This document shows, piece by piece, positions 33,175 to 41,107 of a stretch of 64,000 nucleotides of DNA. The stretch's first letter is position 1, and each line of letters begins with the position of its first letter. The position numbers and the translations under genes are program-made. The notes below the pieces were generated by a model that saw only the letters and a list, made by a program, of their open reading frames with translations, was not told where the DNA came from and did no database searches. Origin of the DNA: PALSA-1004 sp963829085 (GTDB lineage: Bacteria; Pseudomonadota; Gammaproteobacteria; Burkholderiales; SG8-41); the NCBI GenBank assembly GCA_963829085.1, contig CAWHHJ010000015.1, positions 62,001-126,000 of the forward strand, written 5' to 3'.

Positions 33175-34140
33175 CTATTCCGGTTTTACACCCGCGAGTT
33201 TGGCGAGCCTGGCGAACTTCTGAATCTCCGATCGAATGAATGCGCCGAATTGCTCCGGCGTATCGGCCGCCGCTTCGACACCAAGTTCGGCGAAACGTGA
33301 TTTGATCTCAGGCATCGCGGCGATTCTGCCCATCGTGCCCGACATCTTTTGCACTGCTTCTGCAGGTGTCCCTGCCGGTGCGAGTAGACCCCACCACGTG
33401 CTGATGTCGAATTCCTTCAGTCCGCCTGCTTCCGCGATTGTTGGCAAATCAGGCATAACAGGCGTGCGCTGAGCGCTCGTCACCGCGAGCGCTTTCAGTT
33501 TTCCGGCCTTGATATGCGGCGATGTTGCGGATACAGCGAGGAAGGCGAGGTCGACATGACCACCGAGCAGATCTGCGATGGCCGGCGTGTCGCCTTTGTA
33601 AGCAACGTGCGTCATCTTTACATTGGCAAGCGTGTCGAACATTTCACCGGCGAGGTGCGGCGGTGCGCCGATACCGGACGACGCGTAGTTCAGGCGGCCG
33701 GGCCCCGCCCGCGCGAGCGCTATCAATTCCTTCACGGAGTTTGCGGGCACCGAAGGATGCAGGACGAGCAGGTATGTGCTTTTGGCGGAGATGCTGACCG
33801 GCGCAAAGTCCTTCGCGATGTCATAAGGCAGCTTCACGTAGAGGCTGGGAGCGAGGGTGTGTGCGCCTGCCGCCATCAGAAGTGTGTAGCCGTCGGCTGG
33901 CGCCTTTGCGGCAATGTCGGCGCCGATCGTGCCGCCGGCACCGGAGCGGTTGTCCACTACCACGCTCGCGCCTAGCAGTTCATTGATCTTCTGACCGACG
34001 GTGCGCGCCACGATATCGTTTGCGCCGCCGGCTGGATAACATACGATGATGCGGATCGGTTTTACCGGATAGCTCTGCGCCGTTGCGATGGGTGCAAAAA
34101 GGCAAAGCGTCAGAGCGCACAACAGATCGCGTATTTTCAT
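33175..34140 (-). CDS. Bug/TctC-type periplasmic solute-binding protein 3
   Basis: 321 residues: signal peptide (CALTLCLFAPIATAQ), YPVKPIRIIVCYPAGGANDIVA, VVDNRSGAGGTIGAD, ADGYTLLMAAGAHTLAPSLY, YASSGIGAPPHLAGEMF and MTHVAYKGDTPAIADLL. Follows, on the minus strand, the second CMD-like gene with a 7-base gap, making a two-gene unit CMD-Bug that mirrors the CMD gene on the opposite strand. Confidence 0.88.
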   Translation of the reverse strand: MKIRDLLCALTLCLFAPIATAQSYPVKPIRIIVCYPAGGANDIVARTVGQKINELLGASVVVDNRSGAGGTIGADIAAKAPADGYTLLMAAGAHTLAPSLYVKLPYDIAKDFAPVSISAKSTYLLVLHPSVPANSVKELIALARAGPGRLNYASSGIGAPPHLAGEMFDTLANVKMTHVAYKGDTPAIADLLGGHVDLAFLAVSATSPHIKAGKLKALAVTSAQRTPVMPDLPTIAEAGGLKEFDISTWWGLLAPAGTPAEAVQKMSGTMGRIAAMPEIKSRFAELGVEAAADTPEQFGAFIRSEIQKFARLAKLAGVKPE

Positions 34141-34147
34141 CGGCGCT

Positions 34148-34708
34148 CTACGAATTCTTCTTCTGCCAGTCTTTCTCGATTTTCAGAACGTCCGGCGATT
34201 CCACTTCCACACCGAACGCCATCACCATAGTGCCCAGGGCGCGATAATAGGCCGCTGAGAGCGAGATATCGGTGATCTGACGCGGCGTGAAATGGCGCGC
34301 TAGTTCAGCGAATGTGGCATCGCTGACCGACGTCGGAGAAAAGAGCTCTTGTACATAGCGGGCAACCGCCTGCTCAGACGCGGCCAGCGCAGCGGGCGCA
34401 CGGCCTGCCCCGATGTCGGCAACGGCTGATTGAGGTATGCCCGCCTGCACGGCTAGCACGCTGTGATGAGTCCAGGCGTAAGTCACACCGCGCGCCGCAC
34501 ATAGAATCGAAAGCTCGCGCAGACGCTCGGGGAGATCAGTCTGATACTTAGTGTAAGCGCCGAGGCGCGCCAGGTGCTTCAGACCTTCGGGCGCATGGCC
34601 CAGTGCACTGAGCGCGTTGGAGACAAATCCGCGCGTCGCGGCAATCTCGGCAAACACTTCGGCAAGTTCCGTCGATGTCGTTGCGTTAACAGGCGGGAGA
34701 CGCGGCAT
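34148..34708 (-). CDS. Carboxymuconolactone decarboxylase/AhpD-family protein 2
   Basis: 186 residues, intact. GFVSNALSALGHAPEGLKHLARLGAYTKYQ and ERLRELSILCAARGVTYAWTHHSVLA align directly with the frameshifted copy at 31547-32090, showing a duplication in the locus. It lacks the AhpD CxxC pair. Starts 142 bases from the divergent Bug 4 gene, so that gap holds back-to-back promoters. Confidence 0.82.
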   Translation of the reverse strand: MPRLPPVNATTSTELAEVFAEIAATRGFVSNALSALGHAPEGLKHLARLGAYTKYQTDLPERLRELSILCAARGVTYAWTHHSVLAVQAGIPQSAVADIGAGRAPAALAASEQAVARYVQELFSPTSVSDATFAELARHFTPRQITDISLSAAYYRALGTMVMAFGVEVESPDVLKIEKDWQKKNS

Positions 34709-34850
34709 CGTCTGCTTTCAACTTGAGAGGAATGGATGTTATCGACGCAGTGTGCTTGCGGTCAAGGCGCAACCGCTGGAATAACGCATGCATAGCGCTT
34801 GAGTTAGAATTCCTATCTATTCATGCCTGCATGCTGATGCAAAGAAGCAA

Positions 34851-35846
34851 TTGTCCTCGATCGCGAACGGTATCATTCGATCTGCTGCCGCCGGCGTGAC
34901 CGGCCTTGCCATCGGCATGATGTTAGTTTGTGCGGACTGCGTTGCGCAGACATTTCCGGCAAGAGCGATACGTGTCATCGTCCCGTTCGCACCGGGTGGT
35001 GGGACCGATATTCTCATTCGCACGGTGTCTCCCAAACTGAGCGAAGCGCTGGGACAGCAGCTCGTGATCGACAATCGTGCCGGCGGCGGCAGCACCATCG
35101 GCAGCGAATTGGCAGCGAAGGCGCCACCCGATGGATACACGCTGCTGATGGTCGACACTTCGTTTACGACCAACCCGAGTCTCTATAGCAAACTGCCATA
35201 CGATTCTGCGCGGGATTTCGCGCCCGTCTCACTCATGGCCGCAGCGCCGGTGATTCTTATCGTGCATCCATCGGTGCCCGTTAAAACCGTGAAAGAATTC
35301 GTAGCTCTCGCCAAATCTAAACCGGGTCAATTGAATTTTGCTTCGGGCGGGCCCGGCAGCTCGACGCATCTCGGCGGCGAACTGCTGAAACTCGTTGCCG
35401 GTATCGACCTCGTCCACATACCTTACAAGGGTACGGGACCGGCAGTGGCCGATGTGCTGGGCGGACAGGTCGTCATGATGTTCGCGGGCATCAGCTCCGT
35501 CAAACAGTATGTTGCCGTCGGGCGGCTAAGGGCGATCGCGGTAACGGGGCAGAAGCGCTCGCCGGCAATGCCAGAGGTGCCGACATTCATCGAGTCGGGC
35601 CTGAGAGGTGTGGACTCTGGAACGTACTGGGGATGTCTCGCCCCCGCCGCAACGCCGAAGGATATCGTCAACAAACTGAGCACGACGATTGCCAATGTGC
35701 TCAAGATGGGCGACATTGAAAAGCGGCTGAGCGATCTGGGCTTCGATGCGATCGGCGGCACGCCCGACCAGTTCGCGACCATTATTCGCAGCGAAACCGA
35801 AAAGTGGGCGCGCGTCATCAAAAGCGCGCATGTGAAACTCGATTGA
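34851..35846 (+). CDS. Bug/TctC-type periplasmic solute-binding protein 4
   Basis: 331 residues from TTG 34851 with a signal peptide ending near CVAQ. Blocks FPARAIRVIVPFAPGGGTDILIR, VIDNRAGGGSTIGSELA, DTSFTTNPSLYSKLPYD, SGGPGSSTHLGGELLK and VHIPYKGTGPAVADVL. Very close to Bug 5 at 36685 (shared GGGTDILxRT and DNRxGGGSTIGSE), so these two are the youngest duplicates of the six. No ATG exists in frame before the signal peptide; the nearby ATGs (34823, 34831, 34837) are in other frames. Hydrolase 3 follows after 10 bases. Confidence 0.85.
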   Translation: MSSIANGIIRSAAAGVTGLAIGMMLVCADCVAQTFPARAIRVIVPFAPGGGTDILIRTVSPKLSEALGQQLVIDNRAGGGSTIGSELAAKAPPDGYTLLMVDTSFTTNPSLYSKLPYDSARDFAPVSLMAAAPVILIVHPSVPVKTVKEFVALAKSKPGQLNFASGGPGSSTHLGGELLKLVAGIDLVHIPYKGTGPAVADVLGGQVVMMFAGISSVKQYVAVGRLRAIAVTGQKRSPAMPEVPTFIESGLRGVDSGTYWGCLAPAATPKDIVNKLSTTIANVLKMGDIEKRLSDLGFDAIGGTPDQFATIIRSETEKWARVIKSAHVKLD

Positions 35847-35856
35847 AAGCCTAGCG

Positions 35857-36678
35857 ATGCCCTTTTCTTCGCCCATGCACACTCACGTCGCCAGCGACGG
35901 TCTCAAACTCAGTTATGTTATCGACGATTACAGCGATCCGTGGCGTCCGCCTGAAACGTTGTTCCTGCTGCACGCGGCGATGGGAAGTTCGCGCCGGCTC
36001 TACAAATGGGTGCCCATACTCGCGCGCCACTATCGCGTCGTGCGTCCTGACATGCGTGGTCACGGTCAGACCGACATTCCGGGACCCACACAGTTGTCCG
36101 TGCCGCGGCTGGCACAGGACGTCGCTGAACTTGCAGATGCGCTCGGCTGCGAGCGCTTTCATGTTGCGGGCTCCTCGGCGGGTGCGATCGTTGCAATGCA
36201 GGTCGCGATCGATTATCCAACACGTGTGCAGACGCTTGGAGATTTCGCTTCCACCCCGGGACTCAAGAATTCGCAGATCAATGCAGATGCGTGGATCGCC
36301 AAAATTAAAGCCAGGGGACTGCGCGGTTTTCTAGAAGAGACGATCGACGATCGGTTACCGGCCGACGCAGAGCCGGGATTCAAGCGCTGGTTCATCGACG
36401 AGTCCGCAAAAACGAGCGCCGAGCTGCTTTATCGCTTTGTGCCCATGATGAAAGCGTGCGATCTAACCGACCGCCTGCACGAGATACGCTGTCCCACACT
36501 CGCCGTGATACCGCATCCCGATCCGCTGGGGACACTTGCGCAGTATGAAGTCGTCAAGAACAACATCGCCGATTGCGAGTTCGTGGTGTATCGCGACCTG
36601 CCGCACAATATTACCGACTCAGTTCCCGAGAAGTGCGCAGAAGAGCTGAAGCGATTTTTGCTGAAGCACCGCGCCTGA
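35857..36678 (+). CDS. Alpha/beta hydrolase 3 of the local family
   Basis: 273 residues. DDYSDPW, LLHAAMGSSRRLYKWVPILA, RPDMRGHGQTDIP, nucleophile elbow GSSAGA, and LPHNITDSVPEKCAEELKRFLL at the C-terminus. Closest to hydrolase 4 at 39328, which shares HAAMGSSRR, GSSAGA and LPHNITD. Sits between Bug 4 and Bug 5 with gaps of 10 and 6 bases, so the genes are one transcript. Confidence 0.8.
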   Translation: MPFSSPMHTHVASDGLKLSYVIDDYSDPWRPPETLFLLHAAMGSSRRLYKWVPILARHYRVVRPDMRGHGQTDIPGPTQLSVPRLAQDVAELADALGCERFHVAGSSAGAIVAMQVAIDYPTRVQTLGDFASTPGLKNSQINADAWIAKIKARGLRGFLEETIDDRLPADAEPGFKRWFIDESAKTSAELLYRFVPMMKACDLTDRLHEIRCPTLAVIPHPDPLGTLAQYEVVKNNIADCEFVVYRDLPHNITDSVPEKCAEELKRFLLKHRA

Positions 36679-36684
36679 GATCCT

Positions 36685-37668
36685 GTGCTCCTCGCGCGGA
36701 CGTTTCGAATTGTCATCCGCTTTATCACCGCCGCGACGCTGGCCGTTGCCTGGACTGGCGCGCACTCGCAGCCATATCCGGCAAAGGCCGTGCGTTTCGT
36801 GCTGCCCGTCCCGCCCGGCGGCGGTACTGACATCCTGATGCGAACGATCCTGCCGAAGCTCAGCGAAAACCTCGGCCAACAAATCGTCATCGACAATCGC
36901 CCGGGCGGCGGTAGCACGATCGGCAGTGAAATTGTCGCAAGAGCGCCTGCCGACGGTTACACGCTGCTGATGATAGACACCGCGCTAACCGTTAATCCAA
37001 GTCTGTACTCGAAGCTGCCGTACGACACCGTCAAAGATTTCGCGCCGGTTTCACTCGCGGCGACCGCCCCCGTCATTTTTGTTGTGCACCCGACACTACC
37101 GGTTCGATCTTTGAAGGAGCTGCTGGCGCTCGCCAGGGCGAAGCCCGGACAGATCGTATATGCGTCGGGCGGCAACGGCACGTCAACGCATCTCGCCGGA
37201 GAATTGCTCAAGCAAGTTGCAAAAATCGATATGGTCCACGTCCCATACAAAGGGATCGGACCGGCGATCAGCGATTTGCTCGGCGGTCACGTGCAGGCCA
37301 TGTTCACGGGCATCAGCTCGGCCAAGCAGCATGTATACGCCAACAAACTAAGAGCGCTCGCGCACACCGGCGAGACACGCGCGCCTGCCATGCCCGAGGT
37401 TGCAACATTCATCGAGCTCGGTTGGCCGACAATCGACGCCCGCTCGTATTGGGGTGCCTTGGCGCCGTCGGCAACGCCGCGCGAGGTCGTAACAAAAATG
37501 AGTGCCGCGCTGGACCGCGTGCTGACCATGCCGGATATCAAGCAACGGCTCGAGGACCTCGGCTATACCGTTATCGCCGGTCCGCCGGAACGATTCACGG
37601 CAAACATCCGCAGCGAAATGGACAAGTGGGGCAAAGTCGTCAAAGCCGCGGGAATCCGGGCGGACTGA
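36685..37668 (+). CDS. Bug/TctC-type periplasmic solute-binding protein 5
   Basis: 327 residues from GTG 36685, with signal peptide (FITAATLAVAWTGAHSQ) and blocks YPAKAVRFVLPVPPGGGTDILMR, VIDNRPGGGSTIGSEIVA, DTALTVNPSLYSKLPYD, SGGNGTSTHLAGELLK and VHVPYKGIGPAISDLL. Near twin of Bug 4. Its stop overlaps the SDR start (TGATG), so translation is coupled to the dehydrogenase. Confidence 0.87.
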   Translation: MLLARTFRIVIRFITAATLAVAWTGAHSQPYPAKAVRFVLPVPPGGGTDILMRTILPKLSENLGQQIVIDNRPGGGSTIGSEIVARAPADGYTLLMIDTALTVNPSLYSKLPYDTVKDFAPVSLAATAPVIFVVHPTLPVRSLKELLALARAKPGQIVYASGGNGTSTHLAGELLKQVAKIDMVHVPYKGIGPAISDLLGGHVQAMFTGISSAKQHVYANKLRALAHTGETRAPAMPEVATFIELGWPTIDARSYWGALAPSATPREVVTKMSAALDRVLTMPDIKQRLEDLGYTVIAGPPERFTANIRSEMDKWGKVVKAAGIRAD

Positions 37669-38450
37669 TGAGCCGGCTCGCGGGCAAGATCGCTTTCATC
37701 ACGGGCGCCGGATCGGGCATAGCGCGTTCCGCGGCGATACTATTTGCGCGCGAAGGCGCGAAGGTCGCCATTGCAGAAATCAAACCTGATCTTGGACGCG
37801 CCGCCGAAAAACTGATTCGTGATCAGGGCGGCGATGCGCTTTTCATCGCGACTGACGTTACCAATGAAGCCAGCGTAAAGGCGGCGATCGCGGCGACGGT
37901 CGCTCGCTACGGCACAATCAACGTTTTGTACAACTGTGCGGGTGGATCCGTTCCCGAAGACAGTCATGTGACCGACGTCGACTTGTCGGTGTGGCAGCGA
38001 ACCATGTCGCTCGATTTACTCGGGCCGATGTTGTGCTGTCGCCACGGGATTCCGGAAATCATCAAGGCGGGCGGCGGCACCGTGGTCAACATGTCTTCAG
38101 GCGCAGCATTGCGCGGCGGCAGTCATGCGCATATTTACACCGCCGCAAAAGGTGGCATCTTATCGTTGACTCGCGCGCTCGCCGGCGCCTATGCGAAGGA
38201 CAACGTGCGTGTAAATGCGATTTGTGCCGGCCGCATCCTGACCGAACGCATCACGAGCAACTACGGGACGCCCGCTCAACCCGGGCCGATCGCCGATCGA
38301 CAGGACGCCGCCGGCCGCAGTAAGGAGTATCCATTCTGGGTCGGGAAGCCGGAAGATATCGCGAACATCGCGCTGTTTCTGGCAAGCGACGAGTCGCGCA
38401 TGATTACAGGCGCGACTATACCCGCAGAGGGCGGGCGCTCAGCGTACTAA
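37668..38450 (+). CDS. Short-chain dehydrogenase/reductase (SDR)
   Basis: 260 residues from ATG 37668. Classical SDR: cofactor site TGAGSGIARSAAILFAREG, NCAGG at the NNAG position, catalytic Ser in NMSSGAALRG and YTAAKGG giving the YxxxK pair, then a C-terminal AIPAEGG-like end (TIPAEGGRSAY). Oxidises or reduces an alcohol/ketone with NAD(P). Coupled to Bug 5; the NodB-like gene starts 29 bases downstream. Confidence 0.88.
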   Translation: MSRLAGKIAFITGAGSGIARSAAILFAREGAKVAIAEIKPDLGRAAEKLIRDQGGDALFIATDVTNEASVKAAIAATVARYGTINVLYNCAGGSVPEDSHVTDVDLSVWQRTMSLDLLGPMLCCRHGIPEIIKAGGGTVVNMSSGAALRGGSHAHIYTAAKGGILSLTRALAGAYAKDNVRVNAICAGRILTERITSNYGTPAQPGPIADRQDAAGRSKEYPFWVGKPEDIANIALFLASDESRMITGATIPAEGGRSAY

Positions 38451-38479
38451 CGACATCTTCAATCTGCACAGGAAGGCCC

Positions 38480-39322
38480 ATGGCCCGACACCTTGTATGT
38501 ATCACCTTCGACTTCGACGCAATGTCAGGTTTCATTGCGCGCGGCATGACGTCGCCGACACCCATATCGCGGGGCGAATTCGGTGCAGACGTGGCTACGG
38601 CGCGCATACTTGAGCTGCTCAAAAAATACAAGATCCCGACGTCGTGGTACATCCCCGGCCATACACTCGAAACATATCCGGAGCGCTGCAAGCAGGTATT
38701 CGACGCAGGTCACGAGATTGGCCACCATGGGTGGACGCACGTGCCGCCTGCGTTGCTTACGCGCGAGAAAGAGGAGGAAGGGCTGGTCCGCGCGAATGAG
38801 CAAATCAAGAAGCTGACGGGCCGCTATGCACGAGGCTATCGTTCGCCGTCGTGGGACTTGAGTGCGCATTCGGTCGAGCTTCTGCTCAAACACGGATTCG
38901 TGTACGACAGCAGCATGATGGGTGACGACTACACGCCGTACCGCGTACGTCAGGGCGACGTCATCGAGCTCGAGAAGCCCGCGGTGTTCGGCAAGGCGAC
39001 AAAGCTGATCGAAATGCCGATCAGCTGGTCGCTCGATGACTATCCGCACTTCGAGTTCGTGCGTACCAAGGAATCGATACTGCCCGGATTAATGAACACG
39101 GAGCTCGTGCTGGAGAACTGGATCAACGACTTTGTATATATGAAGCAGATAATGAAGTGGGGCGTAATCACTTACACGTTTCACCCTTTCGTTATCGGGC
39201 GCGCCGGACGCATGCTGCTCCTCGAAAAACTTATCAAAAAGCTCAAAGCGGGTGGCGCCATATTCACGACGCTCGAAAACGCCGTTGCAGAATACGACAA
39301 GCGTGCGCCGTTCAAGCAGTGA
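38480..39322 (+). CDS. Polysaccharide deacetylase (NodB-homology) family hydrolase, probably an amidase/imidase
   Basis: 280 residues, no signal peptide, so cytoplasmic. NodB motifs: TFDFDAM (metal and base Asp), HEIGHHGWTH (the two metal His), RGYRSPSWDLS, and a C-terminal TFHPFVIG with the catalytic His. Cytoplasmic members of this group without sugar context act on C-N bonds of small molecules (PuuE-type allantoinases, cyclic imide hydrolases). It is translated just before hydrolase 4, so it belongs to the same pathway. Confidence 0.8.
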   Translation: MARHLVCITFDFDAMSGFIARGMTSPTPISRGEFGADVATARILELLKKYKIPTSWYIPGHTLETYPERCKQVFDAGHEIGHHGWTHVPPALLTREKEEEGLVRANEQIKKLTGRYARGYRSPSWDLSAHSVELLLKHGFVYDSSMMGDDYTPYRVRQGDVIELEKPAVFGKATKLIEMPISWSLDDYPHFEFVRTKESILPGLMNTELVLENWINDFVYMKQIMKWGVITYTFHPFVIGRAGRMLLLEKLIKKLKAGGAIFTTLENAVAEYDKRAPFKQ

Positions 39323-39327
39323 CTGAC

Positions 39328-40137
39328 ATGGAAATGTTCAGGGCAAGCGACGGCTTGCGCTTGAGCTATGTGATCGACGATTACACGGATCCATGGCGCA
39401 AGAGCGAAGCACTCGTCATGCTGCATGCGGCGATGGGCAGCTCGCGCCGGTTTTATGCGTGGGTGCCGCACCTCGCACGCGATTTTCGCGTGATCCGGCT
39501 GGAATTGCGCGGACATGGAGAGTCGGAACTCCCGGGTCCCGATCAACTCACGTTCGAGCGCCTGACGAAGGATGTCGTTGAGCTGCTCGATCATCTTGGC
39601 ATCGACAAAGCGCATATAGCCGGGTCTTCGGCGGGCGCTTTCATTGCGCAGAGCGTGGCTGCTAGTTTCCCGGAGCGGATCTTAACTCTGGCGTCGTTCG
39701 CCGCGACGCCGGGAATGAAAAAGGGAAAGCAGGATTACTCGAGCTGGGTCGCCCGTATCGGCGACAAAGGTGTGGCCGCTTTCCTGCGTGAAACGATCGC
39801 GGACCGCATCAACGTCGATGCAGCGGAACCCGGTTTTGTCGACTGGTTCATAAACGAATCGGCACGCGCGCCGGTCGAAGTGCTGGCGCGCTTCGTACCC
39901 TTGATGGCCGGCGTCGACTTATCATCGGAGCTGGCCAAGATAAAGTGCCCGACACTCGCAATTGTCCCCGGTGGCGATCCGATTCACAACGTGGACGAAT
40001 ATCGCGTCCTCAAAGAACAGATTCCGGATTGCGAGTTCATGGTTTATGAAGGATTGCCGCATAACATCACCGATGCTGTGCCGGATCGCTGTGCGAACGA
40101 TCTCAAACGGTTTTTGCTCGCGCATGCGCAGACTTGA
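39328..40137 (+). CDS. Alpha/beta hydrolase 4 of the local family
   Basis: 269 residues from ATG 39328. DDYTDPW, LHAAMGSSRRFYAWVPHLARDF, LELRGHGESELP, elbow GSSAGA and GLPHNITDAVPDRC. Six bases after the NodB-like gene; an upstream GTG at 39319 overlaps that gene's stop. Its end overlaps the Bug 6 gene by 14 bases. Confidence 0.8.
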   Translation: MEMFRASDGLRLSYVIDDYTDPWRKSEALVMLHAAMGSSRRFYAWVPHLARDFRVIRLELRGHGESELPGPDQLTFERLTKDVVELLDHLGIDKAHIAGSSAGAFIAQSVAASFPERILTLASFAATPGMKKGKQDYSSWVARIGDKGVAAFLRETIADRINVDAAEPGFVDWFINESARAPVEVLARFVPLMAGVDLSSELAKIKCPTLAIVPGGDPIHNVDEYRVLKEQIPDCEFMVYEGLPHNITDAVPDRCANDLKRFLLAHAQT

Positions 40138-41107
40138 CTGCGGCTGCAGGGTTTATGCGGCAGCGTTTGCAGTCCTGATGACGGCGGTGCACACGCCAGC
40201 AATTGCGCAGACCTTTCCAAGTAAACCGATTCGCTTTATCGCCGCTTTTCCCGCCGGCGGCCCGAGCGACATCGTGGCGCGCGCAGTTGGAAGACGCATG
40301 TCAGAGACGCTGGGTCAGCCGGTGGTCATCGATAATCGAACCGGTGCCGGCGGAAACATCGGCGCCGAAGCCGTCGCAAAAGCACCGCCCGACGGTTATA
40401 CGCTGTTACTCGGCGGCAGCTTTGTTACGATCGCGCCCAGCCTTTACACGAAGCCGCCGTTCGATCCCGTCAAAAGCTTCGCGCCGATTAGTTTGATTGT
40501 CTCCAACCAATATGTGCTGGTGACGCATCCCGCCGTTCCGGCGCGCAACGTCAAAGAATTGATACGGCTGGCAAAGGCCTCGCCGGGAAAATTGAATTAC
40601 GCCTCGACGGGACCGGGATCTCCACCGCGATTGTGCGCGGAGTTATTCAAGTCCATGGCCAACGTCGATATGGTGAACATCACATACAAAGGAGCAACGC
40701 CCGCGCTCATCGATATGATCGGCGGCCATATCGACGTTTACTTCGGCGGCATCTCCGGCACATTGCCGCCGATTGCGACGGGCAAGGTCCGTGCACTCGC
40801 AGTGACCAGCACCAAGCGCTCCTCGCAATTGCCGCAAACGCCAACTGTTGCGGAAGCGGCGCTGCCCGGCTATGACATCACGACCTGGTTTGGCCTGCTG
40901 GCGCCTGCCGGAACGCCGCGTGATGTCGTGAACAAACTCAATTCCACGATCGTAGCCATCGTGAATGATCCGGAAATGGCGAGTTATCTAGTCGGGCAGG
41001 GTGTCGATCCGGTCACAAACTCACCCGATCAATTCGCAGCGTATATCCGAAGTGAAGTGCCGAAGTTCGCGCAGATCGTCAAGGCCGCCGGTATCCATCC
41101 CGAGTGA
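40124..41107 (+). CDS. Bug/TctC-type periplasmic solute-binding protein 6
   Basis: 327 residues from ATG 40124, which lies inside the end of hydrolase 4. Signal peptide (VYAAAFAVLMTAVHTPAIAQ) then FPSKPIRFIAAFPAGGPSDIVA, VIDNRTGAGGNIGAEAVA, PDGYTLLLGGSF, YASTGPGSPPRLCAELF and VNITYKGATPALIDM. The sixth Bug protein; the overlap with the hydrolase shows the two genes are one unit. The OpuBC-like gene overlaps its stop (GTGA). Confidence 0.87.
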   Translation: MRRLDCGCRVYAAAFAVLMTAVHTPAIAQTFPSKPIRFIAAFPAGGPSDIVARAVGRRMSETLGQPVVIDNRTGAGGNIGAEAVAKAPPDGYTLLLGGSFVTIAPSLYTKPPFDPVKSFAPISLIVSNQYVLVTHPAVPARNVKELIRLAKASPGKLNYASTGPGSPPRLCAELFKSMANVDMVNITYKGATPALIDMIGGHIDVYFGGISGTLPPIATGKVRALAVTSTKRSSQLPQTPTVAEAALPGYDITTWFGLLAPAGTPRDVVNKLNSTIVAIVNDPEMASYLVGQGVDPVTNSPDQFAAYIRSEVPKFAQIVKAAGIHPE

